Shown in pieces: positions 35,410-44,560 of a DNA stretch of 64,000 nucleotides. The translations under genes and the position numbers were made by a program. Location: assembly GCA_964619065.1 (NCBI GenBank), contig CAZUCC010000018.1, forward strand, positions 1 through 64,000, written 5' to 3'. Every line of letters begins with the position of its first letter. Position 1 is the first letter of the stretch. This DNA is from JANXUC01 sp964619065. GTDB taxonomy: Bacteria > Acidobacteriota > Terriglobia > Terriglobales > Acidobacteriaceae. The notes beneath the pieces were generated by a model that saw only the letters and a program-made list of their open reading frames with translations, searched no databases and had not been told where the DNA came from.

Positions 35410-37452
35410 TTAGCCTGCTCCCGCCAGCTCTTCCATTTCGCTTTCTTCGATGACCTTCACGCCTAGTTCTTTCGCCTTATCCAATTTCGATCCGGCTTCG
35501 TCGCCAGCCACAACGTAATCTGTTTTCTTGCTGACCGACCCCGCAACTTTTCCGCCTGCATCCTCTATGAGTTTCTTGGCTTCGTCGCGTGTGTGGCGGG
35601 CCAGAGTGCCGGTAAGCACAAAAGTTTTCCCCGCGAGTTTCGTGCCACGTTCCTTTTTCTTGCCTGTGAAAGCCAGCCCCGCCTTGCGCAGGCGTTCTAC
35701 CAATTCCCGATTCTTCGCTTCCTCAAAGAACTCGACAATGCTCTTCCCAATGCGTGGTCCAACTTCATTCACTTCCTGCAATTGCTCGATGCTTGCCTTC
35801 ATGATCTCGTCCATGGAGCCGAAATGCTCGGCCAAAAACTCCGCCGTGCGCTCCCCCACAAATCGGATTCCGAGCCCGTAAATCACCCGCTCCAGCGGCA
35901 GCTTCTTCGACCCCTCGATTTCATCCAGAATATTTTGCGCGGATTTCTCGCCCATGCGTTCGAGGGTGAGCAGCTTTTCTTTGGTAAGGGAATAGATATC
36001 GGCAACACTGTTCACCAAGCCGCGCTCGGTGAGCTGGGTCACCAGCACGTCGCCCATGCCATCGATATTCATCACATTCCGCGACGCAAAATGCAGGATG
36101 CTTTCCCGCAATTTGGCGGGACAGTTGACATTGACGCAACGATGATCGGCTTCTCCTTCCGTACGAACAACGTGCCCTCCGCATTCCGGGCACGTCTTCG
36201 GCATATGGAACTTTTGAGTTCCCCGCGGGTGCTGCTTGTCATCGATCACCCGCGTGACTTTCGGAATGACATCGCCGCCGCGTTCGACTTCCACCCAGTC
36301 GCCGATCTTCACGCCGAGTCCTTCAATGAAATCCATGTTGTGCAGCGTGGCGCGGCTCACCGTTGTGCCACCAATCGCAACGGGCTTCAGCATGGCCGTG
36401 GGTGTCAGCTTTCCCGTTCGCCCCACGGTGACGAGAACGCTCTCGATCTGCGTAACCCCGCCGCGCGCCGCGAACTTATACGCAATGGCCCAGCGCGGAG
36501 CCTTGCCCGTGAATCCCAGCTCATTCTGCAGCGCGATGCGGTCCACCTTGATCACGATTCCGTCAATCTCGTAGGGCAGGCTGTCACGCTTTTCTTCCCA
36601 CTGCTGGATGAATAGCAAAACCTCATCCAGGTTCTTCACCATCTTGTGATTCGGATTTACTTTGAAGCCAGCAGCCTGTAATGCAGCCAACGCTTTTGAA
36701 TGACGATCGAAATAAGTGCGGCCATCTTTGAGCAGTTGATAGGAAAAATAATCCAACCGCCGCTGTGCTGTTACGGCAGAATCCAGTTGACGCACCGTTC
36801 CGGCAGCAACATTGCGAGGGTTCGCAAATATTGGGAGGCCTTGGCGTTCGCGATCCTCGTTCATCTTGCGGAACGCCGCCAGCGGCATCAGCAGCTCACC
36901 TCGCACCTCGAAACTCGCAGGCAGGCCGGCCTTCTTGATCGACGCAGCTTCGATGGCCAAGGGTACGGAACGCACGGTTCGCACGTTCAACGTCACATCT
37001 TCGCCAATGGATCCATCCCCCCGCGTGATGCCCCGTTGCAGCGCGCCGTCTTCGTAACGCAGCGCAAGAGACATGCCATCGAGCTTGAGTTCGCACACGT
37101 ACTCCACGTCGCTGCGCCCGCTGAGTTCGTGCACACGGCGCTCCCAGTCGCGCAATTCCTCTTCGTTGTAGGCGTTGTCGAGCGACAGCATGGGCGAAGA
37201 GTGTGCGACCTTCACAAACCCCTCGCGGGGTGTGCCGCCCACGCGCTGCGTCGGAGAATTGGAGGTGATCAGCTCCGGGCGCTCCGCTTCGATCTTCTTC
37301 AGCTCGTTGAGCAGACGATCGAACTCCGCGTCACTGATCTCGGGATCGTCGAGCACGTAGTAACGGTGCTCGTGATAGCGAATCTTCTCCCGCAACGCCT
37401 CGATGTCTTTTTCTTCGGTGCCTTTCCCGCTGCTTGGTTTCCGCTGAGCCAT
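35410..37452 (-). CDS. ligA: NAD-dependent DNA ligase
   Basis: A 680-residue complete ligase. The N-terminal NAD-binding Ia domain has YHEHRYYVLDDPEISDAEFD. The adenylated lysine is K123 in ELKLDGMSLAL. The OB fold follows with VGRTGKLTPTAMLKPV, the four-Cys zinc finger is CPECGG...CVNVNCPAK, then helix-hairpin-helix repeats and a C-terminal BRCT domain (about 595-680, GKTFVLTGTLARHTRDEAKK). It seals nicks in replication and repair. The gene is alone. Confidence 0.97.
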   Translation of the reverse strand: MAQRKPSSGKGTEEKDIEALREKIRYHEHRYYVLDDPEISDAEFDRLLNELKKIEAERPELITSNSPTQRVGGTPREGFVKVAHSSPMLSLDNAYNEEELRDWERRVHELSGRSDVEYVCELKLDGMSLALRYEDGALQRGITRGDGSIGEDVTLNVRTVRSVPLAIEAASIKKAGLPASFEVRGELLMPLAAFRKMNEDRERQGLPIFANPRNVAAGTVRQLDSAVTAQRRLDYFSYQLLKDGRTYFDRHSKALAALQAAGFKVNPNHKMVKNLDEVLLFIQQWEEKRDSLPYEIDGIVIKVDRIALQNELGFTGKAPRWAIAYKFAARGGVTQIESVLVTVGRTGKLTPTAMLKPVAIGGTTVSRATLHNMDFIEGLGVKIGDWVEVERGGDVIPKVTRVIDDKQHPRGTQKFHMPKTCPECGGHVVRTEGEADHRCVNVNCPAKLRESILHFASRNVMNIDGMGDVLVTQLTERGLVNSVADIYSLTKEKLLTLERMGEKSAQNILDEIEGSKKLPLERVIYGLGIRFVGERTAEFLAEHFGSMDEIMKASIEQLQEVNEVGPRIGKSIVEFFEEAKNRELVERLRKAGLAFTGKKKERGTKLAGKTFVLTGTLARHTRDEAKKLIEDAGGKVAGSVSKKTDYVVAGDEAGSKLDKAKELGVKVIEESEMEELAGAG

Positions 37453-37760
37453 CGTCCAAGAATTATAGGACGTCCGAACTTATGTGGGGACAGCCCCGAC
37501 GCGGGCTGAGCGCAACGGCATGACCATCTGGAAGGAAAATCGACTGGCGCGGCCTGTCACACTCCGGAACCAGACGAATGGCCGGGGTGCCACGTCGACA
37601 GGATCAACCGGAGTAACCGTCTCAATTTTTGCGTTGTCATCCTGAGCGCAGCGAAGGACCCCTATACCCGTTCAGAGTGCTCATGAGAAGCTTGCGAAAT
37701 CATTTTTTGCTGCAAGATCCTAGAGGTCCTTCGCTGCGCTCAGGATGACAGCACTAATGT
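37453..37760. other. 308-bp gap holding a long inverted repeat
   Basis: No gene is visible. The only structure is the inverted repeat at 37635-37750; the rest lacks recognisable signals. Confidence 0.5.
37635..37750. repeat. Perfect 26-bp inverted repeat with 64-bp spacer
   Basis: The arms are 37635-37660 and 37725-37750, identical when one is reversed and complemented; they begin TGTCATCCTGAGCGCAGCG. This is the kind of dispersed palindromic unit that is frequent in acidobacterial intergenic DNA. It ends 11 bp before the stop codon of the TPR gene and could also act as a terminator-like stem, but has no T-run. Confidence 0.75.
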
Positions 37761-39410
37761 TCAGACCAGATCCTCCACTTTCAACTGCACGTCCGCCTTC
37801 TTCCACGCATCGTGGAATTGCTTGTCCACAAACTGCGCGTCGTAGTCGCGCTTTTGCGCTTTGAGCGCCGCGCTCAGGCCAAACAGAGACCGCGGATTGC
37901 GCGGGTTCTTTGCCAGATCGTCGCGGAAGACCTGCTCTGCTTCCGCAGCATTGCCATTCATCAGCAATGCAGCTCCCAGCGATTCCCGTACCGGATACAA
38001 CCAATCGGGCGGCTCGTTGTAATTCAGCGAGTCTTGCACAGTGACAGCCTCGCGCAGCAGAGCAATTGCGCCGGGGAAATCTTTTTTGGCCAACGCGATC
38101 TTCGCGCCCAGCGCATCCCGGGCAATCGTGAACACGTCTTTGGTCTTGTTGTTCACGGGCATGGCAAAAATCTCGTCCGGCGGCGTGCTGGTTTGCTTCT
38201 CGCTGACGAATTTGTATTCCGCCTGAGCTTCTGTGAGTTTGCCCTTGCCCGCAAAAGCCATGCCGCGCGCGAAGTGCCAAACGGCAGTGGTTGTCTTCAT
38301 ACCGGCGTCAGGGGCGGGCATGGCAAGAACCTCATCCCACTTCTGGAATCGTACTCGCACCATGATGGGCACGGTCATAAAGCCTTCCAGTGGAGGAACG
38401 TCTTTAACTCCTGGAGCTACATGCACTGCCAGCTTGTCAGCAGCCTGCCAGGAATCCGCGTAGCGCCCCTCCATGGCGGCTGCGGTAGCAATGAAGTGCA
38501 GATTGTGGGAGTAGTACATCATCGGATACATGCCTTGAGCGCCGCTGGCTGCGATGTAGGCTTCGTCCACCTTGGCCGCGTCCACATTGGTTCTTTCGGC
38601 GGCATCGAAGTCGCCCGTGCGGATATACGTGTGCGCGGGCATGTGGACGATGTGTCCCGCTTCTGGCGCCAGGCTCGCCAGCCGGTTCGCTGACGGCAGA
38701 GCGCGCTCGGGAGCATTCGAAGCTTCCACGGCATGGATGTAGTAGTGGTTTGCACCTACCTGGTTGGGATCGCGCTTGATCACGGATTCCAGCGTGGCTA
38801 CGATCTCTTCCGTGCCAACTTCTGGCGTGCCGTCATGGTGCCAGAGTCCCCACGGATGCAGGTTCATTCCGGATTCTGCAAAGAGGGTTGCCGCGTCGAG
38901 ATCGTCGGGGTTGTGCTTCATCAGTGCACGCATCGCGTCGCGATATTCCTCGGCGGCTTTTTTCAAGTCCGCCTTCGGATCGGCGGGGAAGCGCTTCGCC
39001 ATTGCGGCAATATATTCGCGCTCGTTGGAATTAGCGTTCGCCGCAAGGCTCTGGGCTTTTGCAATGGCCTCATGTGCCTGCTTAAAGCGATCTTCGCTGG
39101 CGGGGTCGTTGTAGTTCGGCCCAATGGCCTCAGCCAGGCCCCAGTACGCCATTGCCAAAGAGGGATCCAGTTCGGTCGCCCGCTGAAAGGAGCGTGCCGC
39201 CTCATCGTGATTAAATGCGTAAATGTAACGTAGCCCCTGATCAAAGAATTGTTGAGCCTCGGCGTTCGTCGTGCTGACTGGATGGTGCAGATCGCCAATG
39301 CCGCTGACAAGCGAAGCAGGCTTAGCGGGTGGGGCTGCATGGTCGGGATGTTGCGCGACGGCCGCTCCAAACAGGGAGACTGCAAAAAGAACCGAAAAGA
39401 ATATTTTCAT
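37761..39410 (-). CDS. Exported TPR-repeat protein
   Basis: 549 residues from the ATG at 39410, which has GGAGGACACC upstream; an alternative start 30 bp earlier would hide the signal peptide (IFFSVLFAVSLFGAAVAQ). A His/Pro-rich mature N-terminus (HPDHAAPPAK) precedes TPR-like helices, with FFDQGLRYIYAFNHDEAARS and HMPAHTYIRTGDFDAAERT typical of a TPR family common in soil bacteria. No enzyme domain is seen. The partner is unknown. Confidence 0.83.
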   Translation of the reverse strand: MKIFFSVLFAVSLFGAAVAQHPDHAAPPAKPASLVSGIGDLHHPVSTTNAEAQQFFDQGLRYIYAFNHDEAARSFQRATELDPSLAMAYWGLAEAIGPNYNDPASEDRFKQAHEAIAKAQSLAANANSNEREYIAAMAKRFPADPKADLKKAAEEYRDAMRALMKHNPDDLDAATLFAESGMNLHPWGLWHHDGTPEVGTEEIVATLESVIKRDPNQVGANHYYIHAVEASNAPERALPSANRLASLAPEAGHIVHMPAHTYIRTGDFDAAERTNVDAAKVDEAYIAASGAQGMYPMMYYSHNLHFIATAAAMEGRYADSWQAADKLAVHVAPGVKDVPPLEGFMTVPIMVRVRFQKWDEVLAMPAPDAGMKTTTAVWHFARGMAFAGKGKLTEAQAEYKFVSEKQTSTPPDEIFAMPVNNKTKDVFTIARDALGAKIALAKKDFPGAIALLREAVTVQDSLNYNEPPDWLYPVRESLGAALLMNGNAAEAEQVFRDDLAKNPRNPRSLFGLSAALKAQKRDYDAQFVDKQFHDAWKKADVQLKVEDLV

Positions 39411-39602
39411 GGTGTCCTCCTGGGACGTACACGACAACAACTGCCGCAGCTATCGCTGATCTGAAATTCGGGGGAAGCGCAGCCGCGCTGACGGTCACAA
39501 GTCTTGAACGCCCCGTAGTTTAGTCCTGAGCATTCGCGGGCGCAACAGCGAAAGCAGCCTTCACATAAGATAGGCTCGCGATACCATACCAACTACCGAC
39601 CC

Positions 39603-40568
39603 ATGCGTCGAGCCATACTCTTCTACAACCCGCATTCCGGCCAAAGCCGCGGTATCCATGCGGCCGTTGAGCAAGCTGCCGCGGTCCTTCGCAAGGCTGG
39701 AGTCGAGGCTGCCGTCGTTGCTATACGATCCGCGACTGAAGCCGCCCAGCAAGCTAGGGACGGAGTCGCGCAAGGTTATGACACGATTTTCGCCGGGGGA
39801 GGCGATGGCACCCTCATGGACGTCGCACAGGGGCTTGTCGCCCAGGGGCTTGTCGCCCAGGGATCGAGTTCAGCCGCGCTGGCCGTGATTCCACTGGGCA
39901 CCGCCAATGTGCTTGCACATGATCTGGGCATTCCGCGCGACGCCGTCGCTGCCGCGCACGCCGCTCTGCGAGCTGCTCCGCTGCGCGTAAGCGCCGGCAA
40001 GATCGATTGCCGTAGCAGTGAGGGAGCCCCAGTGACACGCTATTTTCTTAGCGTGGCAGGCGTGGGCCAGGACGGATACCTTTTCCACAAACTAGCATCC
40101 AGCCATAAACGAGCCTTCGGCATTGGGGCCTATTTCTTCCAGGCGTTTCATGTATGGCTCACGCATCGTATGGAAGAGTTTCCCGTCAAGACGGGGGATG
40201 CTGAGCCGCAGAAAGTCACGCAGCTTCTCGCGGTTCGTCTCCACAATTTCGGGGGTATGCTACGCGACCTTGCGCCCGGTGCATCGCTTGCCCGCCCGGA
40301 TCTTCGCATCGTGCTTTTCAAGACTTCGAACCGCTGGAGTTATTTGCTCTACGTTCTTCGAGGGCTGCTTGACGTGCGCTGGTCCGTTCCCGGCGTCGAG
40401 CTATCCGACGCCACCCGCATCAGCTGCTCAACGTCCGTCAGCGGGAATCCCGTCTACATCGAAGCCGATGGAGAACTGCTGGGCCAACTCCCCGCCGAAA
40501 TCTCCGTGGTTCCGAACGCGTTAACTCTGCTAGTTCCTCCAGATTTTGCATCCCGCCAGCCGGGGTAG
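39603..40568 (+). CDS. Diacylglycerol/lipid kinase family protein (YegS-like)
   Basis: A 321-residue DAGK-catalytic-domain protein. FYNPHSGQSRG is the N-terminal nucleotide-binding strand, GGGDGT (65-70) the ATP loop, and PLGTANVLAHDLGIP the lipid-kinase signature; the C-terminal beta-sandwich ends with VYIEADGELLGQLPAEI. Members phosphorylate diacylglycerol or related lipids at the membrane. A short duplication (GLVAQGLVAQG at 78-87) comes from a 15-bp tandem repeat in the DNA. Confidence 0.88.
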   Translation: MRRAILFYNPHSGQSRGIHAAVEQAAAVLRKAGVEAAVVAIRSATEAAQQARDGVAQGYDTIFAGGGDGTLMDVAQGLVAQGLVAQGSSSAALAVIPLGTANVLAHDLGIPRDAVAAAHAALRAAPLRVSAGKIDCRSSEGAPVTRYFLSVAGVGQDGYLFHKLASSHKRAFGIGAYFFQAFHVWLTHRMEEFPVKTGDAEPQKVTQLLAVRLHNFGGMLRDLAPGASLARPDLRIVLFKTSNRWSYLLYVLRGLLDVRWSVPGVELSDATRISCSTSVSGNPVYIEADGELLGQLPAEISVVPNALTLLVPPDFASRQPG

Positions 40569-40638
40569 AATCTGTTGTAATTTGCCGGAGGTGACGGGCC
40601 TGCAAAATTTTCGAGAGCTATTTCCACACCTTACAATT

Positions 40639-40674
40639 GTTATTCCGAAGGGTTTTAGCCCCGAGGAATCTGCT
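40639..40674. repeat. ATTCCGAAG...CGAGGAATC repeat, second copy
   Basis: ATTCCGAAG (40642-40650) and CGAGGAATC (40662-40670) flank GGG-tttta-GCCC, which forms a small hairpin. The same two words lie in the element at 12801-12833, so both belong to one dispersed family. Confidence 0.5.
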
Positions 40675-40718
40675 TTCGCCAGCAATTTGATAACAATGTC
40701 CCACGAGAGAGTCCATAT

Positions 40719-41747
40719 TTGGAACCCATAACGCATCTTCTCTTCGGCGCGAATATGGGTCGCGCCGGACTCAACCGTAAGACCGCCTATGCCACATTAA
40801 CGCTCACGCTGGCAGCGGAAGCGCCAGATCTTGATGTCATTGGCCGCTTTGGCGGGAGCACCTTCGGCTTTGCTCACCATCGCGGCTTCACGCATTCGTT
40901 TCTTGGAGGCATTCTCGTCGCTGCGGTCGTCGTCGCTTTTGTCTATGGCCTGCATCGGCTGCGTTCGCGCCGCTCTCCAGACACCCCACCCCCCCGCTGG
41001 GGGTTGCTGTTTGGGTTTGCCTACCTTGCTTGCCTCAGCCACATTTTGCTCGACTTTACCAATAACTATGGTGTTCGCCCGTTCTGGCCGTTTTCGGGAC
41101 GCTGGTATTCGTGGGACATTGTGTTCATTGTCGAGCCGGTTCTGCTGGTTTTTCTGATCGGTGGACTCGTCGCGCCTTTCTTTACCTCGCTGATCAATGA
41201 CGAGATTGGTGTGCGGCGTAAAGGTCCGCCGGGCAAGCTGGCCGCCCGTGTGGCACTTGTTGGAGTCATACTGACGTGGGGTCTCCGCGACTATGAGCAC
41301 CGCCGGGCCGTCGCAGCGCTCGAGTCCCAGCTTTATCAAAGCGAAACTCCGCTCCGCATTTCCGCCTACCCGTATTGGGGAAATCCCTTTCGTTGGTATG
41401 GTGTCGTCGAAACAGCAAAATTTTATGCCACCATGCACGTGGATTCGCTAACTCCGGAGGTCGACCCCGAAAACAATCTCCGCATCCTCTACAAACCTGA
41501 AGAGACGCCCGTCACTGCGGCAGTTCGTCAAACGTATCTTGGACGGGCCTATTTTGGCTGGGCCCAGTACCCCGTTACGGAAACGGAGAAGCTTGCCGAT
41601 TCCCCTGGTGGATACCGTGTCCGTCTGTTTGATCTGCGCTTTGGCTACCCCGAGATCAACGGAAGACGGACGCTTTCCGCCGAGGTCGATCTTGACTCCC
41701 AGCTCCAGGAAGTTCCGGAAAGCAGCCGTCAGGTTCATCCAAAATAA
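40719..41747 (+). CDS. Membrane-bound metal-dependent hydrolase, YdjM/LexA-regulated type
   Basis: A 342-residue protein started by TTG (no upstream in-frame ATG is available). The N-terminus has ITHLLFGANMGRAG and the metal-binding cluster AAEAPDLDVI with FGFAHHRGFTHSFLGG, which define the YdjM family. Four or so membrane helices follow (e.g. GLLFGFAYLACLSHILLDF, where H and D could also bind metal). A C-terminal soluble part of ~140 residues begins after ALVGVILTWG. Its substrate is unknown. Confidence 0.83.
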   Translation: MEPITHLLFGANMGRAGLNRKTAYATLTLTLAAEAPDLDVIGRFGGSTFGFAHHRGFTHSFLGGILVAAVVVAFVYGLHRLRSRRSPDTPPPRWGLLFGFAYLACLSHILLDFTNNYGVRPFWPFSGRWYSWDIVFIVEPVLLVFLIGGLVAPFFTSLINDEIGVRRKGPPGKLAARVALVGVILTWGLRDYEHRRAVAALESQLYQSETPLRISAYPYWGNPFRWYGVVETAKFYATMHVDSLTPEVDPENNLRILYKPEETPVTAAVRQTYLGRAYFGWAQYPVTETEKLADSPGGYRVRLFDLRFGYPEINGRRTLSAEVDLDSQLQEVPESSRQVHPK

Positions 41748-41834
41748 GGCTCGAAGCCTCGTCTGCACAATTCGCCGCTTGACGCGCACCAGCGACCTTG
41801 AAAGAATCCTAGCGTTCCCGCAAAAGAGGTCTGA

Positions 41835-42374
41835 ATGCTGCCCTATATCTTCATCGTGTTGGCCCTTGCCCTTCGCTTCATTTCCAAGCCGATCGCTTTC
41901 ACGTCCGTAAGCGCCGCACTTTTATTCTTTGGCGCGCGCGGAGCTCGCAAATATGCCTGGATTCCCTGGGTGCTTTCTGCAGCGGCCGATGTCGTTCTGA
42001 CCAAGGTTGTGTATAGCTATCCCGTGACCTGGGATCACCTCGTCACCTGGGTGTGGTATGCCGCCGTGCTGGGGCTTGGCATGCAATTGCGTGATACGAA
42101 CAGCCCACTACGTATTGGCGGAGCGTCGCTGTTCTCCTCAATAGTCTTCTTCCTCGTGAGTAACTTTGCCGTCTGGGCGTCGTGGAGAACCCTATACCCG
42201 GCCACGCTGCAGGGCCTCGCCGCTTGCTACGCAGCTGCCATACCGTTCTTCCGCCATACGCTGACGGCCGATCTCGTATTTACCGCCGTCTTTTTCAGCA
42301 TCCCAGTTCTGCTTCACGGAGTGGCGGGAGAACACCTGCTGCCCGTGGAAGAAGGGGCCAGAAAGCGCCGGTAA
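41835..42374 (+). CDS. Small polytopic membrane protein of unknown function
   Basis: A 179-residue hydrophobic protein with about five membrane helices (e.g. YIFIVLALALRFI, SAALLFFGARG, ASLFSSIVFFLVSNFAVW). Similar small proteins occur in soil acidobacteria, but I cannot name a function. It lies 87 bp after the YdjM-type gene on the same strand and may be co-transcribed. The tail is short and basic. Confidence 0.7.
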   Translation: MLPYIFIVLALALRFISKPIAFTSVSAALLFFGARGARKYAWIPWVLSAAADVVLTKVVYSYPVTWDHLVTWVWYAAVLGLGMQLRDTNSPLRIGGASLFSSIVFFLVSNFAVWASWRTLYPATLQGLAACYAAAIPFFRHTLTADLVFTAVFFSIPVLLHGVAGEHLLPVEEGARKRR

Positions 42375-42478
42375 CCCTCGGACCCCATAGACCAGACGTG
42401 CTCGCGGGTCTGTGCTTTTGTGCCCAAATACCGGCACCCGCCTAGTCCCGATTTATCCGACTAAGAGAAGGGAAAAAT

Positions 42479-42494
42479 TGTTCCCCGTGGAACA
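42479..42494. other. ParB parS-like palindrome
   Basis: TGTTCCCCGTGGAACA differs by one central base from TGTTCCACGTGGAACA, a form of the bacterial parS site where ParB loads for chromosome segregation. It sits between two convergent genes. As an RNA it would also fold (AATTGTTCC-CCGT-GGAACAATT) without a T-run, so a weak terminator is the alternative. Confidence 0.4.
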
Positions 42495-42530
42495 ATTTCC
42501 AAGAAGCTCAAATGTCTCAATGAGATAGGC

Positions 42531-43175
42531 CTAGCGTGGTGACAAAGCCTCAGGAACCGCTGAAGCCAGCAGCTCCGCCTTCTTGCGCCCCAGAAACAGC
42601 CACAAGCCCACCCCAATCGCTGCTGCGAGCGCAATCCACCAGAAGTGATGGTGGAAGAATGCGCCGCTCCAGTGCACAAACTGCGGGCCAAATTTGATGG
42701 TCAGGATGCCGACAGCCAGGAAACGCACACAACGCCCCGTGAAGATCGCCAACAGAAACTTGCCAATTGGCATCTCAAAGGCCGCAGCGGCCAGCTCAAA
42801 GAGCTTGAAAGGCGTCGGCGGGGGCAGCATAGCGGGGACCATGAGCGCGAGGAATTCGTGCTTGGCGAAAGACGCCTCGATCCTATGCAGACGTTCGGAA
42901 GACATGCGTTTGCGCAACAGGACCGCGCCACCTTTCAGGCCAATCCAGTAAACAACCAAGCTTCCCAGTGACGATCCCGCAGAGGCCATCAGAACATACA
43001 GCAAGAAGCGCACACGGTCGTTGTACACGTAACTGGCCACGACCACGTCCACTGGCAGCCCGAGGAAGGCACTGTCAAGCAGTCCGGCTAGGAATACGCC
43101 CCAGATTCCCAGCGGTTTCATCAGCGCCCAGAGAAAGACTGTGTACTTCGCCAGAATGGTTTTGAAGGATTTCAA
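42531..43175 (-). CDS. VTT-domain (DedA/YqaA-like) membrane protein
   Basis: A 214-residue integral membrane protein. The VTT/SNARE-associated core is visible: GVFLAGLLDSAFLGLPVDVV, SAGSSLGSLVVYWIGLKGG with the re-entrant loop Gly residues, and the second loop MLPPPTPFKLFELAAAAFEM. The family includes DedA flippases for undecaprenyl phosphate and phosphatidylethanolamine. It most likely moves a lipid across the inner membrane. No partner gene is adjacent. Confidence 0.88.
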   Translation of the reverse strand: MKSFKTILAKYTVFLWALMKPLGIWGVFLAGLLDSAFLGLPVDVVVASYVYNDRVRFLLYVLMASAGSSLGSLVVYWIGLKGGAVLLRKRMSSERLHRIEASFAKHEFLALMVPAMLPPPTPFKLFELAAAAFEMPIGKFLLAIFTGRCVRFLAVGILTIKFGPQFVHWSGAFFHHHFWWIALAAAIGVGLWLFLGRKKAELLASAVPEALSPR

Positions 43176-43270
43176 GTTGAATCTATAGTTTACGTAAGGG
43201 CTGGGGTTCTGTCAGGCAGGTTCAACAATTTCATCAAAATTTCAAGCTCGGAGGTAAACCCCAAAGACCT

Positions 43271-43290
43271 CGCGGACAGGAGTGTCCGCG
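43271..43290. repeat. Short hairpin CGCGGACA-GGAG-TGTCCGCG
   Basis: A perfect 8-bp stem with a four-base loop, 23 bp downstream of the mog stop codon on the minus strand. It may be a transcription terminator lacking a T-run or a member of the dispersed palindromes common in this DNA. Confidence 0.5.
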
Positions 43291-43312
43291 CCACACAAGC
43301 AGAAGTGTGCTC

Positions 43313-43807
43313 CTAGTGTTCCGTCTTGCCGCGCAGGAGGTTGAGGGCGTGGGGAATCAGTTCGATGATCGAGGAGAGTGACTCGACCGCGCCTCGCGGG
43401 CTGCCCGGAACGTTGACAATCAAGGCAGTGCCGCGAGTTCCGCAGACGGCGCGGCTGAGCACGGCGTAGGGAGTCTTCTTCACACCTTCAAAGCGCATCA
43501 CGTCGGCGAGGCCCTCCACCATGCGGTCGCAGACAGCACGAGTGGCTTCCGGAGTTACATCCCGGGCGCTGAGTCCTGTGCCGCCGGTGCTCACAACCAG
43601 CCTCGCCCGGCCCGCCAGCCGGATCAAGGCTTCCTGAATTTCCAGCTGCTCGTCGGGAACCACAGCCGTCTCCACGACCTGGTAGCAGTTCTGCATGAGC
43701 AAGGAAGCCAGCGCTGGCCCGGAGGCGTCCTGACGCATCCCGTGCGAAGTGGAATCGCTCACCGTCAGGATTGCCGCCGTCAACAACTCAGCTGTCGAGG
43801 AGGACAT
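43313..43807 (-). CDS. mog: Molybdenum cofactor adenylyltransferase-type protein (MogA/MoaB family)
   Basis: 164 residues from the ATG at 43807, which has AGGAAG directly upstream; an in-frame GTG at 43831 is less likely. The MPT-binding signature is present: VSTGGTGLSARDVTPEATRAV, and ALIVNVPGSPRGAVESL near the end. The family adenylates molybdopterin before metal insertion. The gene overlaps the preceding response-regulator gene by 20 bp and is last in the order moeA, moaC, regulator, mog, so the three enzymes are probably co-produced. Confidence 0.88.
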   Translation of the reverse strand: MSSSTAELLTAAILTVSDSTSHGMRQDASGPALASLLMQNCYQVVETAVVPDEQLEIQEALIRLAGRARLVVSTGGTGLSARDVTPEATRAVCDRMVEGLADVMRFEGVKKTPYAVLSRAVCGTRGTALIVNVPGSPRGAVESLSSIIELIPHALNLLRGKTEH

Positions 43808-44552
43808 CTTCCTGGGCTCCTTCTCCCTCACCGTCGCGGCGGGATTCGTCGAGAATACGGAGCCCTTCCATCATCAAACTTTGGGTTGAGCGGGTTGTGG
43901 TCTGTTCCGTGCTGCGTCCCTCGAAATCGATTTGAAAGTTTCCCTTTTCCCAGGCCAGAACCTTGTAGACGGCCTCATCACCTTTAACGGCGCCGTAGGT
44001 GGCGTGCTGAATTTGTCCGTCCACGATGTAGACCTCACAGCGGTCGCGTTCGTTGGTGAGGATCAGAAGACAGCTCTTGCGGCCCATTTCCAGAGACTGC
44101 ATCAGGTCGAGCACATTCATTTGCGAGAGACTGCCACGCAGTGCACCGTCCGCCGGCGCCGCGCGCGCCATTTTTTCCAGGGCAACCTTGTCGATCACTC
44201 GCTTAATACGCTGCACCGCCTCCCGCAGGTAGAATGGTTTCTCGACAAATTCATCCACTGCCCGCTCTAAATTTAGGCGCTCGGCGATATCAGCTTTGGT
44301 GGCAAGGAGAATCACGGCGACGTTCATGGTAGCGGGGCGGCCGCGCAGTTTTTCCACCAGCTGCCGTCCGTCCATTCCCGTCATTCGATAGTCGCTCACC
44401 AGAACATCAGGGGGATCATCCACCGCCTTGAGAAGTGCATCTGGGGCGTCAGTCGCAGTGGTGACATGCGCGAGCTGTGTGAGGGCCTGCTTCAGCATCC
44501 CGAGGACCATGGGGTTGTCGTCCACCAGCAACACTGTGACGTTATGCGGCAT
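43788..44552 (-). CDS. Response regulator with C-terminal DUF4388 (PATAN-like) domain
   Basis: A 254-residue two-domain protein. The receiver (1-120) has D11/D12, phospho-acceptor D54 (VLVSDYRMTGMDG) and K106-107 (VEKPF). The second domain begins GSLSQMNVLDLMQSLEMGRK and continues with VYIVDGQIQHATYGAVKGDE and EAVYKVLAWEKGNF, the DUF4388 pattern found in gliding and pilus-linked regulators. No kinase is adjacent. It lies inside the molybdenum-cofactor genes, 8 bp after moaC and overlapping mog, and pilT is 2 kb upstream. Confidence 0.88.
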   Translation of the reverse strand: MPHNVTVLLVDDNPMVLGMLKQALTQLAHVTTATDAPDALLKAVDDPPDVLVSDYRMTGMDGRQLVEKLRGRPATMNVAVILLATKADIAERLNLERAVDEFVEKPFYLREAVQRIKRVIDKVALEKMARAAPADGALRGSLSQMNVLDLMQSLEMGRKSCLLILTNERDRCEVYIVDGQIQHATYGAVKGDEAVYKVLAWEKGNFQIDFEGRSTEQTTTRSTQSLMMEGLRILDESRRDGEGEGAQEDVLLDS

Positions 44553-44560
44553 GAAATTGG

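Noticed and set aside
35593..36615. A 340-codon frame opposite ligA
   Set aside because: Antisense shadow of a well-supported gene. The same holds for the long frames at 20146-20946, 9876-10730, 5482-6378, 1522-2244, 56378-57298 and 62362-63624.
40546..40731. Small open frame between the lipid kinase and the YdjM-type gene
   Set aside because: It covers a repeat element and has no signal or domain.
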